A stretch of DNA of 64,000 bases, from assembly GCF_011602085.1 (NCBI RefSeq), contig NZ_JAAONY010000003.1, positions 518,185 to 582,184 of the forward strand, read 5' to 3'. Every line of letters begins with the position of its first letter. Positions within the stretch are counted from its first letter, which is position 1. Both the position numbers and the translations under genes were made by a program. The notes beneath the pieces were generated by a model. The model ran no database searches. It was given only the letters and a program-made list of their open reading frames with translations, and was not told where the DNA came from. Of this stretch, positions 1 to 9,192 are shown piece after piece. Origin of the DNA: Pseudoteredinibacter isoporae. GTDB lineage: Bacteria > Pseudomonadota > Gammaproteobacteria > Pseudomonadales > Cellvibrionaceae.

Positions 1-47
1 TTCTGACTCGGGCTCAGTGCTTTTAACTCAGCGCATAAATCACGCAT
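1..47 (-). CDS. fliI: Probable FliI N-terminus (flagellar export ATPase), partial
   Basis: Only the first 15 codons are in the window; the frame is open to the left edge. The ATG (minus strand, base 47) follows a good ribosome binding site (AAGGA about 8 bases upstream), and the encoded start reads MRDLCAELKALSPSQ. No ATPase motif is visible in so short a piece. The identity rests on position: it lies 46 bp downstream of fliH on the same strand, where fliI follows in the standard fliEFGHIJ order. FliI is the cytoplasmic ATPase of the flagellar type III export apparatus and binds FliH. The call is an inference from gene order; another gene is possible. Confidence 0.5.
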   Translation of the reverse strand, partial: MRDLCAELKALSPSQ

Positions 48-93
48 ATTCACTTCCTTAAGAACCCTGTTTGCCGGAAACCGGCGCTAGATT

Positions 94-969
94 CTATATC
101 CCACTCTGGGGGGTTGAATTGTTGTCTTCCTGAATGGGAGACGGGCTGCCCATGGCGACATCCAGATCTTCAGACAGTTCGTCCACTAACTGCCCTTCCG
201 CAAAGCACTCTGTAGATTCATCGCTTGTCAAATCACCTTGGGTAAACTGCTCCAACAAGGTCTGCCAACGGGATTCAAAATCCAGGCTGACCTGACTGCA
301 GTCGCTGTTCAGTTGACAATCCCAGGGGCCAAGCTCTGGATTGCTCTGTACTTGAAATTCTCCTTCAGGAACGCGCAGCGTATTTTGAACCGTTTCCTGA
401 CGATCGGGATGCACTTGCACCGTCAATTCTTCCACTTTACCTGGTAAAACCTGAATGCCTTTTTGAATAAAATGCGTCAACAACTCAGGACTTTGTTCAA
501 GTTCTTTTTCAATAAACTGGCGGGCCAAGCCCGTTACCATATTTAAAATCAGTGGTTTGAGCTGATCCTGTTGTTCGGCAAAAGCCGCCTGCAACAAACG
601 ATTTAATTCAGAGAGGGAATCGGTTTCAGCGCGAAGTGCGGGTTCCAGCTCAGCGCGGATAGACGTTTCACCTTGCTGACGACCTTCCTGAGTTCCAGCA
701 TCCACGCCGTGCTTATGGCCTTCATCGTAGCCCGCCTGATAACCTTCCTTATGGGCGTGCAATCGAATTTCTTCCAGTTGTTGTGCCGTCAGTGGCTCGA
801 CTTCCGCTTCCAATTCGTCAATGGATTCATCTTCTCCAATTTCGGATGCACGACGATCCTGCGCCAGTTTTTCTTCGGAGGAAATAATAGCGCCAGTGTT
901 TTGATCAAAGGACGGCAACGTCCAACTGACAAACTCTTCAGCATCCTGTGTGGAAATTTGTTCACCCAT
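94..969 (-). CDS. fliH: FliH, flagellar export apparatus negative regulator/stator
   Basis: The 291-aa protein fits FliH, the cytoplasmic dimer that holds the FliI ATPase and links it to the export gate and C-ring. The N-terminal part is acidic (about residues 15-60). It is followed by a glycine-spaced helical segment with the FliH-typical pattern EGYQAGYDEGHKHG (about residues 75-105), and then by the conserved C-terminal FliH/YscL-type domain (about residues 120-230, including an LARQFIEKEL stretch). The last 60 residues are acidic and low-complexity, making it somewhat longer than the E. coli protein (about 235 aa). It lies 70 bp downstream of fliG and upstream of probable fliI in one operon. 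The assignment is secure from context and the Gly-repeat segment. Confidence 0.93.
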   Translation of the reverse strand: MGEQISTQDAEEFVSWTLPSFDQNTGAIISSEEKLAQDRRASEIGEDESIDELEAEVEPLTAQQLEEIRLHAHKEGYQAGYDEGHKHGVDAGTQEGRQQGETSIRAELEPALRAETDSLSELNRLLQAAFAEQQDQLKPLILNMVTGLARQFIEKELEQSPELLTHFIQKGIQVLPGKVEELTVQVHPDRQETVQNTLRVPEGEFQVQSNPELGPWDCQLNSDCSQVSLDFESRWQTLLEQFTQGDLTSDESTECFAEGQLVDELSEDLDVAMGSPSPIQEDNNSTPQSGI

Positions 970-1039
970 TTTTTGTCATTACTGTCGCTAAATGTATTCG
1001 TGTTTTAGGTACACACTGACCCGATATCCAGCCCAAACG

Positions 1040-2065
1040 TTAGAGCATCTGCTCGCCACCGCCACCCAGCATAATTTCGCCAGCGTCGGCCATTTTTCTG
1101 GCGATAACCAGAATTTCTTTCTGGGCCGCTTCCACTTCGGACAATCGAACTGGCCCCTTGGCTTCCAGATCATCACGCAGCAATTCGGCAGCACGTTTCG
1201 ACATGTTCTTGAAGATTTTTTCCTGCAGCGCCACATCGGCACCTTTCAGGGCAACAATCAACATTTCCGAGGAAACTTCACGCAGCAAGGCCTGAATGCC
1301 ACGGTCGTCCACATCCTGTAAATTGTCGAAGATGAACATAAGATCCTGAATCTGCTGAGCCATCTGCTCGTCGATTTCCTTGATGGATTCCATCAATTCG
1401 CCTTCGACCGCACCACCCAGGTTGTTCATAATCTCGGCCGCCACCTGCAGACCACCCATATCCTTGCCCTGACTGGTTGCGCTGCCAGAGAACTGCTTCT
1501 CGAGAATATCGTTGAATTCCTGCAAAGCTGAAGGCTGAACAGTTTCCAGTGAAGCCACCCGCATCATAATGTCCAGGCGAACTTTGTCCGGCATAAAACT
1601 CAGCACTTCCGCAGACTGATCCGAATCCAGATACGCCACCACAATGGCCTGAATCTGCGGATGTTCGTCGCGAATAATGTCGGCGATGGAACGTGGCTCC
1701 ATCCAGCGCAGGGTATCCAAACCCGCTGTATTACCGTCCATCAAAATTCGGTCGATCAGGCTACCGGCTTTATCTTCACCCAAAGCGGCGACCAACATCT
1801 TGCGAATGTAATCGTCGGAGCCAACACCCAGCCCCGTCAGAGACTTAACATCATCCAGGAATTTACCCAGTACCACTTCCACCTCTTTCTGGTGGATGTA
1901 CCCCAAGTCCGTCATTACCGAACCCAAGCGGTGTACTTCTTTCGGTCCAAGGTGCTTCAAAATTTCAGCCGCATCGGCTTCACCGAGTGCCATCAATAAA
2001 ATGGCGGCCTGTTCAATCTCCGTACGGGTCGAGCTGCCTTCTATTTGCTTATCGTCTTCAGCCAT
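1040..2065 (-). CDS. fliG: FliG, flagellar motor switch protein
   Basis: The 341-aa protein matches FliG at its usual length (about 330-340 aa). FliG forms the upper C-ring, binds FliF at its N-terminus, FliM in the middle and the MotA/PomA stator at its C-terminus. Hallmarks seen are the N-terminal AAILLMALGE helix, the middle-domain EHPQ motif (EHPQIQAIVVAYL), the switch segment MFIFDNLQDVDDRGIQ, and the C-terminal charged torque helix (KNMSKRAAELLRDDLEAKGP). The start codon lies 2 bp downstream of the fliF stop codon, so the two genes are almost certainly translationally coupled. It belongs to the fliEFGH(I) operon. Nothing is unusual. Confidence 0.98.
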   Translation of the reverse strand: MAEDDKQIEGSSTRTEIEQAAILLMALGEADAAEILKHLGPKEVHRLGSVMTDLGYIHQKEVEVVLGKFLDDVKSLTGLGVGSDDYIRKMLVAALGEDKAGSLIDRILMDGNTAGLDTLRWMEPRSIADIIRDEHPQIQAIVVAYLDSDQSAEVLSFMPDKVRLDIMMRVASLETVQPSALQEFNDILEKQFSGSATSQGKDMGGLQVAAEIMNNLGGAVEGELMESIKEIDEQMAQQIQDLMFIFDNLQDVDDRGIQALLREVSSEMLIVALKGADVALQEKIFKNMSKRAAELLRDDLEAKGPVRLSEVEAAQKEILVIARKMADAGEIMLGGGGEQML

Positions 2066-2067
2066 TA

Positions 2068-3768
2068 TTATTCTTCCTCAGTCACCCAGTCTTTAATTAC
2101 CAGAGCTACACGTCCGGCATCTTCAGCAACCAGCGCCTTCACAGTATTGAGCTGGGTTTCATAAGTTTCATCCGGGCTTGGCAACGCCAGGGTTTCTCCG
2201 CCAGTTAAGGTAACCGCATCATCCGACAGGGAGTCGTAGCCTTCCATTTCAACAGCAGCCAATTCAGCCAACTGAGCCGCCTCTTCCGCTTCACGTCGTT
2301 CGCGGCCCGACTCCGCCAGATTTCTCAACAGAGGACGCAGCAAGCCCAACAATAGAATAAGAATAATCAACAAACCCACAGCCTGCTTGGTGAGGTTACC
2401 AAACCAGGCCTGCTCCCAGACCGGTGGTTCTTCAAGAACCTCTTCATCCTTGGCAATGAAGGGCGAATTCAAAACATTGACGCTGTCGCCACGGGCCGAG
2501 GAAAAGCCAACGGCATCGCGTACCAGAATGGTCATGCGATCCAACTCATCCTGTGTCCAGGGCACTCGACTGCTTTCACCACTGGCATTACTGACCTTGT
2601 CGTCAACCACAACAGCAACGGTCAATCGCTTGATATTGCCCTGTTGGTGACGGGTATAGCTTACGGTGCGATCCAATTCATAGTTGCGCGTCGCTTGGCT
2701 GCGCACACGCTCATTCGCACCTTGTACATTGGGGTTTTGACCATCGGCCTGTTCCGGTGCTTCGGCCATACCGGGCGGCTGATTTGTCAGAGCGCCCGGA
2801 ATACCAGCGACCAGATCATTACCGCGTTGCTCATTCAGGGTTTGCTCACTGCGAATCGCGGGCAAGTCCGGGTTGAATACCTCTTCGGCCTGTTCAACCT
2901 GAGTGAAATCGACATCCGCGCTCACTTCGGCTTTAAAGCCTTCGGGACCCACGACGGGTTCCAGAATGCTGTTAATGCGACGGGTTAGATCGTCTTCGAC
3001 CTTGCGAGTAAATTCACGCTGCTTGGCCGCCATGATCAACTCTTCATTGTCCTCACCCTGGGACAACAAGTTGCCACTCTGATCAACAACCGTCACATTT
3101 TCCAATTTCAATTCGGGAATACTGGACGCCACCAGATTGGCAATCGCCTTTACCTGCTCGGTTTTGATGCTGCGGCCTGCGTATAGATCAACAAATACCG
3201 ACGCTCTTGGCTCACGGGCATCGCGCACAAACACCGAACGTTTGGGAATGGCCAGATGCACCCGGGCGTTTTTAACGGTTTTAATGGCAGTGATGGTTCT
3301 CGCCAGTTCACCTTCCAGGCTGCGTTTATAACGAGCGCTTTCCATAAACTGGCTGGTGCCGAGGGGTTGTTCCTGATCGAGCAATTCAAAGCCGGTGCCG
3401 TCGGTACTGGCATCATTCACTTCCGCCAATTTTATTCTGGCTTGATAGATATCCTGTTCGGCCACCAGAATCGTGTTATTTTTCTGGTCGACCTTGTAAT
3501 CAATCTCGCTGGCTTCCAAAAGACGGGCAATTTCGGGAACGTCCAGAATATTGGAGCTGGCAAACAATGGACGGTAGTTATCTTCCTGCGTCCAGAGTAC
3601 CACTGCAAAACCAATAGCAACGCTGGCGGCCAAACCGACCATCAAGCCGACCTGACGCATTAAATTAAGATTATTAAAACCTTCGACTAGATCGGATGAA
3701 GACTTTTTACCGGATTCCGCCGCGCCATCGTCCGCGAAATCGCCCATATCAGTTTCTGCAGTGGACAT
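2068..3768 (-). CDS. fliF: FliF, flagellar MS-ring protein
   Basis: The 566-aa length is normal for FliF, the inner-membrane protein whose multimers form the MS ring and nucleate the basal body. The first transmembrane segment is at about residues 38-62 and the second at about 455-480. Between them are the ring-building YscJ/FliF domains, with EIARLLEASEIDYKV near the start and ARVHLAIPKRSVFVRD around residue 165. The acidic C-terminal tail after the second membrane segment is the part that binds FliG. The gene lies 19 bp after fliE and 2 bp before fliG. No anomaly is seen. Confidence 0.98.
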   Translation of the reverse strand: MSTAETDMGDFADDGAAESGKKSSSDLVEGFNNLNLMRQVGLMVGLAASVAIGFAVVLWTQEDNYRPLFASSNILDVPEIARLLEASEIDYKVDQKNNTILVAEQDIYQARIKLAEVNDASTDGTGFELLDQEQPLGTSQFMESARYKRSLEGELARTITAIKTVKNARVHLAIPKRSVFVRDAREPRASVFVDLYAGRSIKTEQVKAIANLVASSIPELKLENVTVVDQSGNLLSQGEDNEELIMAAKQREFTRKVEDDLTRRINSILEPVVGPEGFKAEVSADVDFTQVEQAEEVFNPDLPAIRSEQTLNEQRGNDLVAGIPGALTNQPPGMAEAPEQADGQNPNVQGANERVRSQATRNYELDRTVSYTRHQQGNIKRLTVAVVVDDKVSNASGESSRVPWTQDELDRMTILVRDAVGFSSARGDSVNVLNSPFIAKDEEVLEEPPVWEQAWFGNLTKQAVGLLIILILLLGLLRPLLRNLAESGRERREAEEAAQLAELAAVEMEGYDSLSDDAVTLTGGETLALPSPDETYETQLNTVKALVAEDAGRVALVIKDWVTEEE

Positions 3769-3787
3769 AATAGCCAGACCTCAGCAC

Positions 3788-4156
3788 TTACATTGGCATA
3801 TTCATAACATCGCGATAGGCATCAACCAGTTTGTTGCGCACCTGCAACATTGACTGGAAACTGACGGATGCTTTTTGCGAGGCAATCATGACATCTGTGA
3901 CGTCCACAGACTTATCTCCCTGCTCATAGCGCGTTGCAAGGGCTGCCGATTGTTTCTGCACGCTGTTCACCTTGTCGATGGCCTGGTTCATCATGTCTCC
4001 GAAGGACGGAACGTCTTCCGTGGGCTGAACCTTGACGCCGGGGCGTACAGTAGATGCGACCTGGTCTACAGAGGCCGGGCCATTGAACGCCTGGGTCTGT
4101 GATTTCAAGGTTCGCATTTCCACCAGTAGGCGATTGATATCTACTCGGTCTGTCAT
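3788..4156 (-). CDS. fliE: FliE, flagellar hook-basal body junction protein
   Basis: The 122-aa protein is of normal FliE length. FliE connects the MS ring to the proximal rod and is the first rod-class export substrate. The C-terminal half carries the family signature: a SFGDMMNQAIDKVN segment, then DVTDVMIASQKASVSF, ending in RNKLVDAYRDVMNMPM. It is the first gene of the fliEFGH(I) operon. A sigma-54-type promoter sits about 70-85 bp upstream of its ATG. In Pseudomonas-type systems this operon is activated by FleQ/FleR with RpoN. Confidence 0.97.
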   Translation of the reverse strand: MTDRVDINRLLVEMRTLKSQTQAFNGPASVDQVASTVRPGVKVQPTEDVPSFGDMMNQAIDKVNSVQKQSAALATRYEQGDKSVDVTDVMIASQKASVSFQSMLQVRNKLVDAYRDVMNMPM

Positions 4157-4224
4157 GACAGGGCCTTAAACTTGCGATAAAAAAGTGACAAAAAGCTGGC
4201 AGTTCCAGCTCCACATCCGATATC

Positions 4225-4242
4225 AAGCACAAAGTGGGCCAA
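4225..4242 (-). promoter_or_regulatory. Sigma-54 (RpoN) promoter candidate for fliE operon
   Basis: Minus strand reads TTGGCCCACTTTGTGCTT: the invariant GG and GC are separated by exactly 10 bases, in good agreement with TGGCAC-N5-TTGC. The predicted start of transcription is near base 4215, giving a leader of about 60 nt before fliE. Identification is by eye from the consensus. Confidence 0.6.
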
Positions 4243-4364
4243 AAGTTGCCACCGTTCGAATGGGGCGGCGAAAAGTTACCGTAATGGCTTATAGACAGAA
4301 GAAAAGCTTGAGACTCCCCTACCGACCAAGGAAATGCATGTTTAGGCACAAAGGGGGCTTGGAA

Positions 4365-4389
4365 GCGGTGTCGCCTAACACGACACCGC
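4365..4389. repeat. 9-bp perfect inverted repeat (stem-loop) in the fliE upstream gap
   Basis: GCGGTGTCG (4365-4373) and CGACACCGC (4381-4389) are exact reverse complements around a 7-base loop. A second smaller dyad, TAGGCA-acga-TGCCTA, lies at 4413-4428, and a TTTAGGCA copy lies near 4341. No T-tract follows the stem on either strand, so it is not a canonical terminator, though it does lie downstream of the 54-aa gene. The rest of 4157-4461 contains only the fliE promoter. Confidence 0.5.
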
Positions 4390-4461
4390 CAATCGAGGGG
4401 ATTTGCTCTTCTTAGGCAACGATGCCTAGAAAAAGGGACTACGGCGTTCTAGCGAACGGTA

Positions 4462-4626
4462 TCACTCAAAATCAAATGGGAATTCCTGGGTTTCACGCCT
4501 CAAACGCGCTTCCTCCAGACGGTCTTCCAAACGCCTGCGGGCGTCCAGTATTTCAACGGTCGGACAAATGACTGACTCCAACTGGGGGTCAAAATCATGC
4601 TGTTCTTCTAAGACTTGATAGCTCAT
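4462..4626 (-). CDS. Small hypothetical protein, 54 aa, helical C-terminus
   Basis: An ATG at 4626 preceded by a strong ribosome binding site (AGGAG, 7 bases upstream) opens a 54-codon frame ending in TGA. The protein begins MSYQVLEEQHDFDPQLE and has a very charged, probably helical segment at residues 29-47 (RRRLEDRLEEARLRRE), ending QEFPFDFE. It has no signal peptide or membrane segment. I do not recognise a characterised family; small proteins with a similar RRRLE-type helix occur in other gammaproteobacteria, but I assign no function. It stands alone between fliE and the exoprotein gene. The combination of ribosome binding site, codon structure and clean start/stop makes it a likely real gene. 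Confidence 0.7.
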   Translation of the reverse strand: MSYQVLEEQHDFDPQLESVICPTVEILDARRRLEDRLEEARLRRETQEFPFDFE

Positions 4627-5175
4627 ACCGATACTCCTGTCGCGATATGCATACTGCGCACGTTGTCTAAAAGTGGGGGACGATGATAAAAATCCGGCCT
4701 TTCACCGCTCCCAGCAGGCCTGCCTGCAAGGGAAAAGTTACCTCTCCGGCGCTTTATCGTCAATAGAAATCTAACCAGCGACAGTGACAGTAATGTGACA
4801 TGGAATCGTTCAATTCGGCTTATTTTTTCTCTCATTCCTGGCACCCATATACTCATACTTAAGAGCTAAAAGGATTAGATTCAATCCAGCATTCCATTCA
4901 TTGTCATTCACTATTGATTAAGCCCGAACTGTCAAAGCATCAATTAACCATACCTTAGCCACAGCAAATCAGAAGGTCTGCTAACACTATTTACTCAGAC
5001 CAATTCCATTAATTAAAACTAGATTAATGACTAATTATGGTTTTTCAGCTGGCATATGGAACAACTTCACAAATCTCGTATTATCGCCACAACATTAAAT
5101 GCTGGGAGCATGGACGTCTGTTTGCTCCACCCACCTTTATATGCGCAACGACATTAAAAAAATCAGGTAACGATT
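4627..5175. other. Intergenic region upstream of the 1314-aa exoprotein
   Basis: About 550 bp without a supported gene. The right half (4860-5170) is AT-rich, as is common ahead of horizontally acquired or silenced surface-protein genes. I could not fix a convincing sigma-70, sigma-54 or sigma-28 promoter. A TGGCAC at about 4843 lacks a GC at the required spacing. Confidence 0.4.
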
Positions 5176-8100
5176 ATGACCAGCATCGCAGCCATTCTGG
5201 ATAATGCAGGAAGCATTACCGGTCAGATTCAACATCAAAATAAAAGTGACGACGACAGCCTGGAGCTGAGCGGCTCATCCAATCCAAACGAAACCATTCG
5301 AATTTATCAAAATGGGACATTCATCGGAGAGACGACGGCCGATTCCAGTGGTCAATGGAGTTATACCGCCAACCAACTCAGCGAAGGCAGCCACAGTTTC
5401 ACGGCCAGCAGTGTCGACACACAAGGTGTGGAGTCCCTTCCCTCTTCGGCTTATGTGGTCAATGTGGATCAAACCGCTGTTGTCGCAAGCGATCTTCAAA
5501 TAGAAGGTATTAGCGGTTTATTACAAAGTGGCGGAAGCACTAATAATGGACGCGTCAATTTCAGCGGCAAGGCTGAAGAAAATGCCCGCATCGACATTTA
5601 TGACAACGGTCAGCTAATTGGCAGCACCCAGGCTGATGCCAATGGCCTGTGGCAAGTTAATCTCGATCTTCCGGATGGCCAGCACGATATCAGTACCGTG
5701 GTCGTCGACGAAGCAGGCAATTCAAGCCCGGCGTCAAACGCAATCAGCCTTGAAGTCGACAGTAATGCCAGCGTTCAAAATTCTGTCAACACCTTGAGCA
5801 CGCCACCGGAAGTCATCTTGCCTCCCGGGGTTCCTATCCAAAATGGTGGATTTACCAACGACAACACGCCCGTCATTCGCGGAACCGCCACACCCAATGC
5901 AACGGTAACGGTTTCAGTAAATGGCGACACCTATGGTCCGTTCAATGCAGATAATCAGGGCAACTGGGAGCTGCAAATTACAACGCCGCTACCAGAGGGA
6001 GAAGCTGTTTTCAGGGCCCGGGCAGTCAACAGCTTTGGCGAAAGCTACTCCGCATACAGTCTCACGATTGATACAGAAGCCTCCCCGGCTCCAATCATTA
6101 ACGATGCAGTTGATGATGTCGGTTTATATCAGGGCGACATCGATAGCGGATCCACGACGGACGATAACGAAATTACCCTTCAAGGCACCGGCACTCCAGG
6201 AGAATTTATCACCGTATACGACGGCGGTACCTTTCTGGGGGCTACCAATGTTCAGCCCGATGGTACCTGGACCTTTACACCCAACGCGCCTCTTGACGAT
6301 GGCGTACACAATATTACGACTTACACCATTGATGCGGCAGGCAATACCAGTACAGAAAGCTCAGGCTTTGAAGTGACCATTGATACAAGTGCTGAAGTAC
6401 CTGTTATCACGCATTTAGTTGATGATCAGGGCAGCGGTACTGGCAACATTCAAGCCGGTGAAACGACTGACGATCCTTTGCCTGAAGTTGTGGGCACAGC
6501 CGAACCCGACGCAAAAATCACCATCAGTTTGAATGGCCAGGTTCTGTCTGAGGTTACGGCGGATGATCAAGGTAACTGGTCTTACCAACTGACGGATGAA
6601 CTCACTAGCGGTACGCACACCTTTACGGCGACTCAAGTAGATCCAGCCGGTAATGAGAGCGCACCGTCCGTCAATTTTGAATTTGAAGCCAATGTGAATG
6701 CCAGCCCGATTGCCAATGACGACAGCTTTACCGTCAACGGAGTTGCAACACTCGACGTGCTGGCCAACGACAGCGATCCAGACAATGACACACTCAGCGT
6801 GACTCGAGTGGTCAGTCAGGGGAATCACGGCACGGCTCACATCAATCAGTCTGGCGAATTGGTGTACACACCCAACGGACAAAACAGCAATACGGTCAGT
6901 GATACCCTGACGTACGAAGTCAGCGATGGGAAAGGCGGCGTCGCCACCGCGACCGTGACACTTCAAGTTTTGCCACCTATTGCCGAACCAACCATAGATT
7001 TGATTGCGAGCAGCGACAGCGGGAAATTCGATAACGATAACATCACCAATGACACCACTCCCACCTTTACGGGAACCGCCAGCGCCGGGAGCACCGTGGT
7101 TCTTTTTGGTGACGGCATCAAAGTAGGCGAAACGGTTGCGGACTCAAACGGCCAATGGACCATCACCAGCAGCCAGCTGACTGATGATGCCTACAGCTTT
7201 CATGTAGAAAGCTCCGACGGCAACGTCAGCCGAAGTTCTCCTTCTTTATCGGTCTATGTAGACACGGTTGTCGATGCTTCGGTCGACCTCGCGACAAATC
7301 GATTCAATAATTTATCGGATCTGCGTTTTGACATCACCACCAATGAGCAGATCGACTACACTATTGAACAGACCAACACGCCTTGGAGTTTTGGCTGGCA
7401 ATTTTTGGGTTGGAACCAGCAAGCCAACATTACTGCGACAGGAAGCACATCAACGAACGTTTCTGTAGGTGCAGACGATACCACCTTGAATTCACAGGGA
7501 CGATTTAACTTCAACGCCACTCTGACAGATTTGGCGGGCAACCAGAAAAGTACCGCGCTGAACTCTGTGATTATCGACCCAATTGCCTCACTCGCCGACG
7601 GGGGTTATATCGTCACCTACCTCAAACTTTCAGAAACCGCCGAAGATGGTTTTGATGTTTTTGCCCAGCGATACGATGCCCAAGGTAATCCTCACAGTGA
7701 AAGCTTTAAAGTCAACAGCTTTACAGAAGGCGATCAGGTGAACTCCGATGTTATCGGACTGGCCGACGGCGGCTACGTCATCACTTGGCAGTCAAGGGAT
7801 CAGGATGGCGACCTGAATGGTATCTATGCCCAGCGGTATGATGAGAACAATCAGGCAGTGGGACCGGAAACCCAAATTAATGTTTATACCGACTCCAATC
7901 AGCAATCCCCCAGCATTAGTGATTTGCCCAATGGGGGCTATGTCATCAGTTGGATGAGCCACGGCCAGGACGGTAGCGGCGAAGGTGTTTATATGCGCGT
8001 ATTTGATGCCGCCGGTGAAGCCATCAGCGGTGATGTTCGAGTAAGCGATAGCACAATTGGCCATCAGGCAAACCCCAGCATCACGACCCTATCCGATGGC

Positions 8101-9120
8101 CGTTTCATTGTTTCCTGGGATGCTCAAAATGCCAATGGCATACCACAAGCGACAGCCAAACTTTTTGATAGTGAAGGCAATGCACTGAGCGCAGAATTCA
8201 GCCTGTCCGATTCCAGCAATCCACAATTCCAAACGCATATCAGTGCTACGGCAGATGGTGGCTTTGCCGTGAGCTGGTTAGCTGTCAGTCAGGATAATGA
8301 AGCTCAGGTCATGGTTCAGCGCTACGACCATAATGGTAGCCGTCTTCTGAACGACGCCATTGTTGTTCACAGCTCAGAAAACGCCTTCAGTGCCAAACCC
8401 GAAGTTGCCGGCCTGAACAACGGTGATATCGTCGTGACCTGGACGGCTCAGGATGGGGACCAACTGGGTGTGTTTGCTTCGCGCTACAGCGCGGATGGCA
8501 ATGCGATTTACGAGAACCGACTGATCAACCATCAGGAACAAGGGGTTCAAACCGAGCCGCACATCGTTGCCTTGGAAGATGGCGGTTACCTGATTACCTG
8601 GGGCGAGCAACAGACACAGAACGGCCGGGCATCAGTCTGGGGGCAACAGTTTGATGCCGAAGACAATGCCACCGGTCCTGCTTTTGAAGTTGGCCAGGTA
8701 ACCGCCTCAGCGGATACAGATTCTGATTCCCAAGCCGGCAATTTACTGGGTGACGACGATGCCATTCCAAGTGTTGTCGATTCTGGAGAGCCCACGGCTT
8801 CAACAGCAGCTGAAAATTCTGACGGCAACAATGATGTGGAGACAGTTGTTCTTGAAAACGAAACCGGCCTTACCTCGCTTGCCACACCGGTAGATCTCCT
8901 GCCGGATTTGAACGGTGGCAATGGCTTCGACCACATTGATCTCAGTGATGTCTTTATCGATGCAGATTTCAGCTTTAACCGAAGCAGCCTGCTCGATTCC
9001 TCAGATCAGATATCCAATCACATCAGCACACAGAGCATTGATGCGTTCTATCAGGCCAGTCCTGATCTCGCAGAACTTCTGGGTCAGCATATGGCACAGC
9101 AGGATTTGGATATTATTTAA
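5176..9120 (+). CDS. Large repeat-rich exoprotein/adhesin (Ig-like, cadherin-like and GGYxVTW repeats)
   Basis: The 1314-aa protein has no Sec signal peptide. About five bacterial Ig-like modules occupy residues 1-505; each has an IxVYxNGxxxGxxxADxxGxW core and ends near DxAGNxS. A cadherin/VCBS-like module follows at about 505-600 (DVLANDSDPDNDTLSV), then further Ig-like modules to about 800. About 800-1180 hold roughly seven repeats of the GGYVITWQSxDQDG...IYAQRYDExG type seen in type I-secreted RTX-class proteins. The C-terminus is acidic, then contains GFDHIDLSDVF and ends QQDLDII, compatible with a C-terminal type I secretion signal. RTX nonapeptide arrays are absent. A surface or secreted adhesin is the likely role; no cognate transporter genes are nearby. 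It sits on the opposite strand between fliE and fleR, ends at a terminator shared with fleR, and starts behind AGGT. Confidence 0.8.
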   Translation: MTSIAAILDNAGSITGQIQHQNKSDDDSLELSGSSNPNETIRIYQNGTFIGETTADSSGQWSYTANQLSEGSHSFTASSVDTQGVESLPSSAYVVNVDQTAVVASDLQIEGISGLLQSGGSTNNGRVNFSGKAEENARIDIYDNGQLIGSTQADANGLWQVNLDLPDGQHDISTVVVDEAGNSSPASNAISLEVDSNASVQNSVNTLSTPPEVILPPGVPIQNGGFTNDNTPVIRGTATPNATVTVSVNGDTYGPFNADNQGNWELQITTPLPEGEAVFRARAVNSFGESYSAYSLTIDTEASPAPIINDAVDDVGLYQGDIDSGSTTDDNEITLQGTGTPGEFITVYDGGTFLGATNVQPDGTWTFTPNAPLDDGVHNITTYTIDAAGNTSTESSGFEVTIDTSAEVPVITHLVDDQGSGTGNIQAGETTDDPLPEVVGTAEPDAKITISLNGQVLSEVTADDQGNWSYQLTDELTSGTHTFTATQVDPAGNESAPSVNFEFEANVNASPIANDDSFTVNGVATLDVLANDSDPDNDTLSVTRVVSQGNHGTAHINQSGELVYTPNGQNSNTVSDTLTYEVSDGKGGVATATVTLQVLPPIAEPTIDLIASSDSGKFDNDNITNDTTPTFTGTASAGSTVVLFGDGIKVGETVADSNGQWTITSSQLTDDAYSFHVESSDGNVSRSSPSLSVYVDTVVDASVDLATNRFNNLSDLRFDITTNEQIDYTIEQTNTPWSFGWQFLGWNQQANITATGSTSTNVSVGADDTTLNSQGRFNFNATLTDLAGNQKSTALNSVIIDPIASLADGGYIVTYLKLSETAEDGFDVFAQRYDAQGNPHSESFKVNSFTEGDQVNSDVIGLADGGYVITWQSRDQDGDLNGIYAQRYDENNQAVGPETQINVYTDSNQQSPSISDLPNGGYVISWMSHGQDGSGEGVYMRVFDAAGEAISGDVRVSDSTIGHQANPSITTLSDGRFIVSWDAQNANGIPQATAKLFDSEGNALSAEFSLSDSSNPQFQTHISATADGGFAVSWLAVSQDNEAQVMVQRYDHNGSRLLNDAIVVHSSENAFSAKPEVAGLNNGDIVVTWTAQDGDQLGVFASRYSADGNAIYENRLINHQEQGVQTEPHIVALEDGGYLITWGEQQTQNGRASVWGQQFDAEDNATGPAFEVGQVTASADTDSDSQAGNLLGDDDAIPSVVDSGEPTASTAAENSDGNNDVETVVLENETGLTSLATPVDLLPDLNGGNGFDHIDLSDVFIDADFSFNRSSLLDSSDQISNHISTQSIDAFYQASPDLAELLGQHMAQQDLDII

Positions 9121-9140
9121 AGCCACAGTACGTCAGAAAT

Positions 9141-9168
9141 AAAAAAGGGGCTAAATAGCCCCTTTTTT
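9141..9168. terminator. Bidirectional rho-independent terminator (exoprotein gene / fleR)
   Basis: AAAAAAGGGGCTA and its mirror TAGCCCCTTTTTT form a stem with A- and T-tracts on both sides, placed between the convergent stop codons at 9120 and 9193. It can serve both strands. Confidence 0.88.
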
Positions 9169-9192
9169 AATGGAAAAGTTTAAGCTGGGCAA

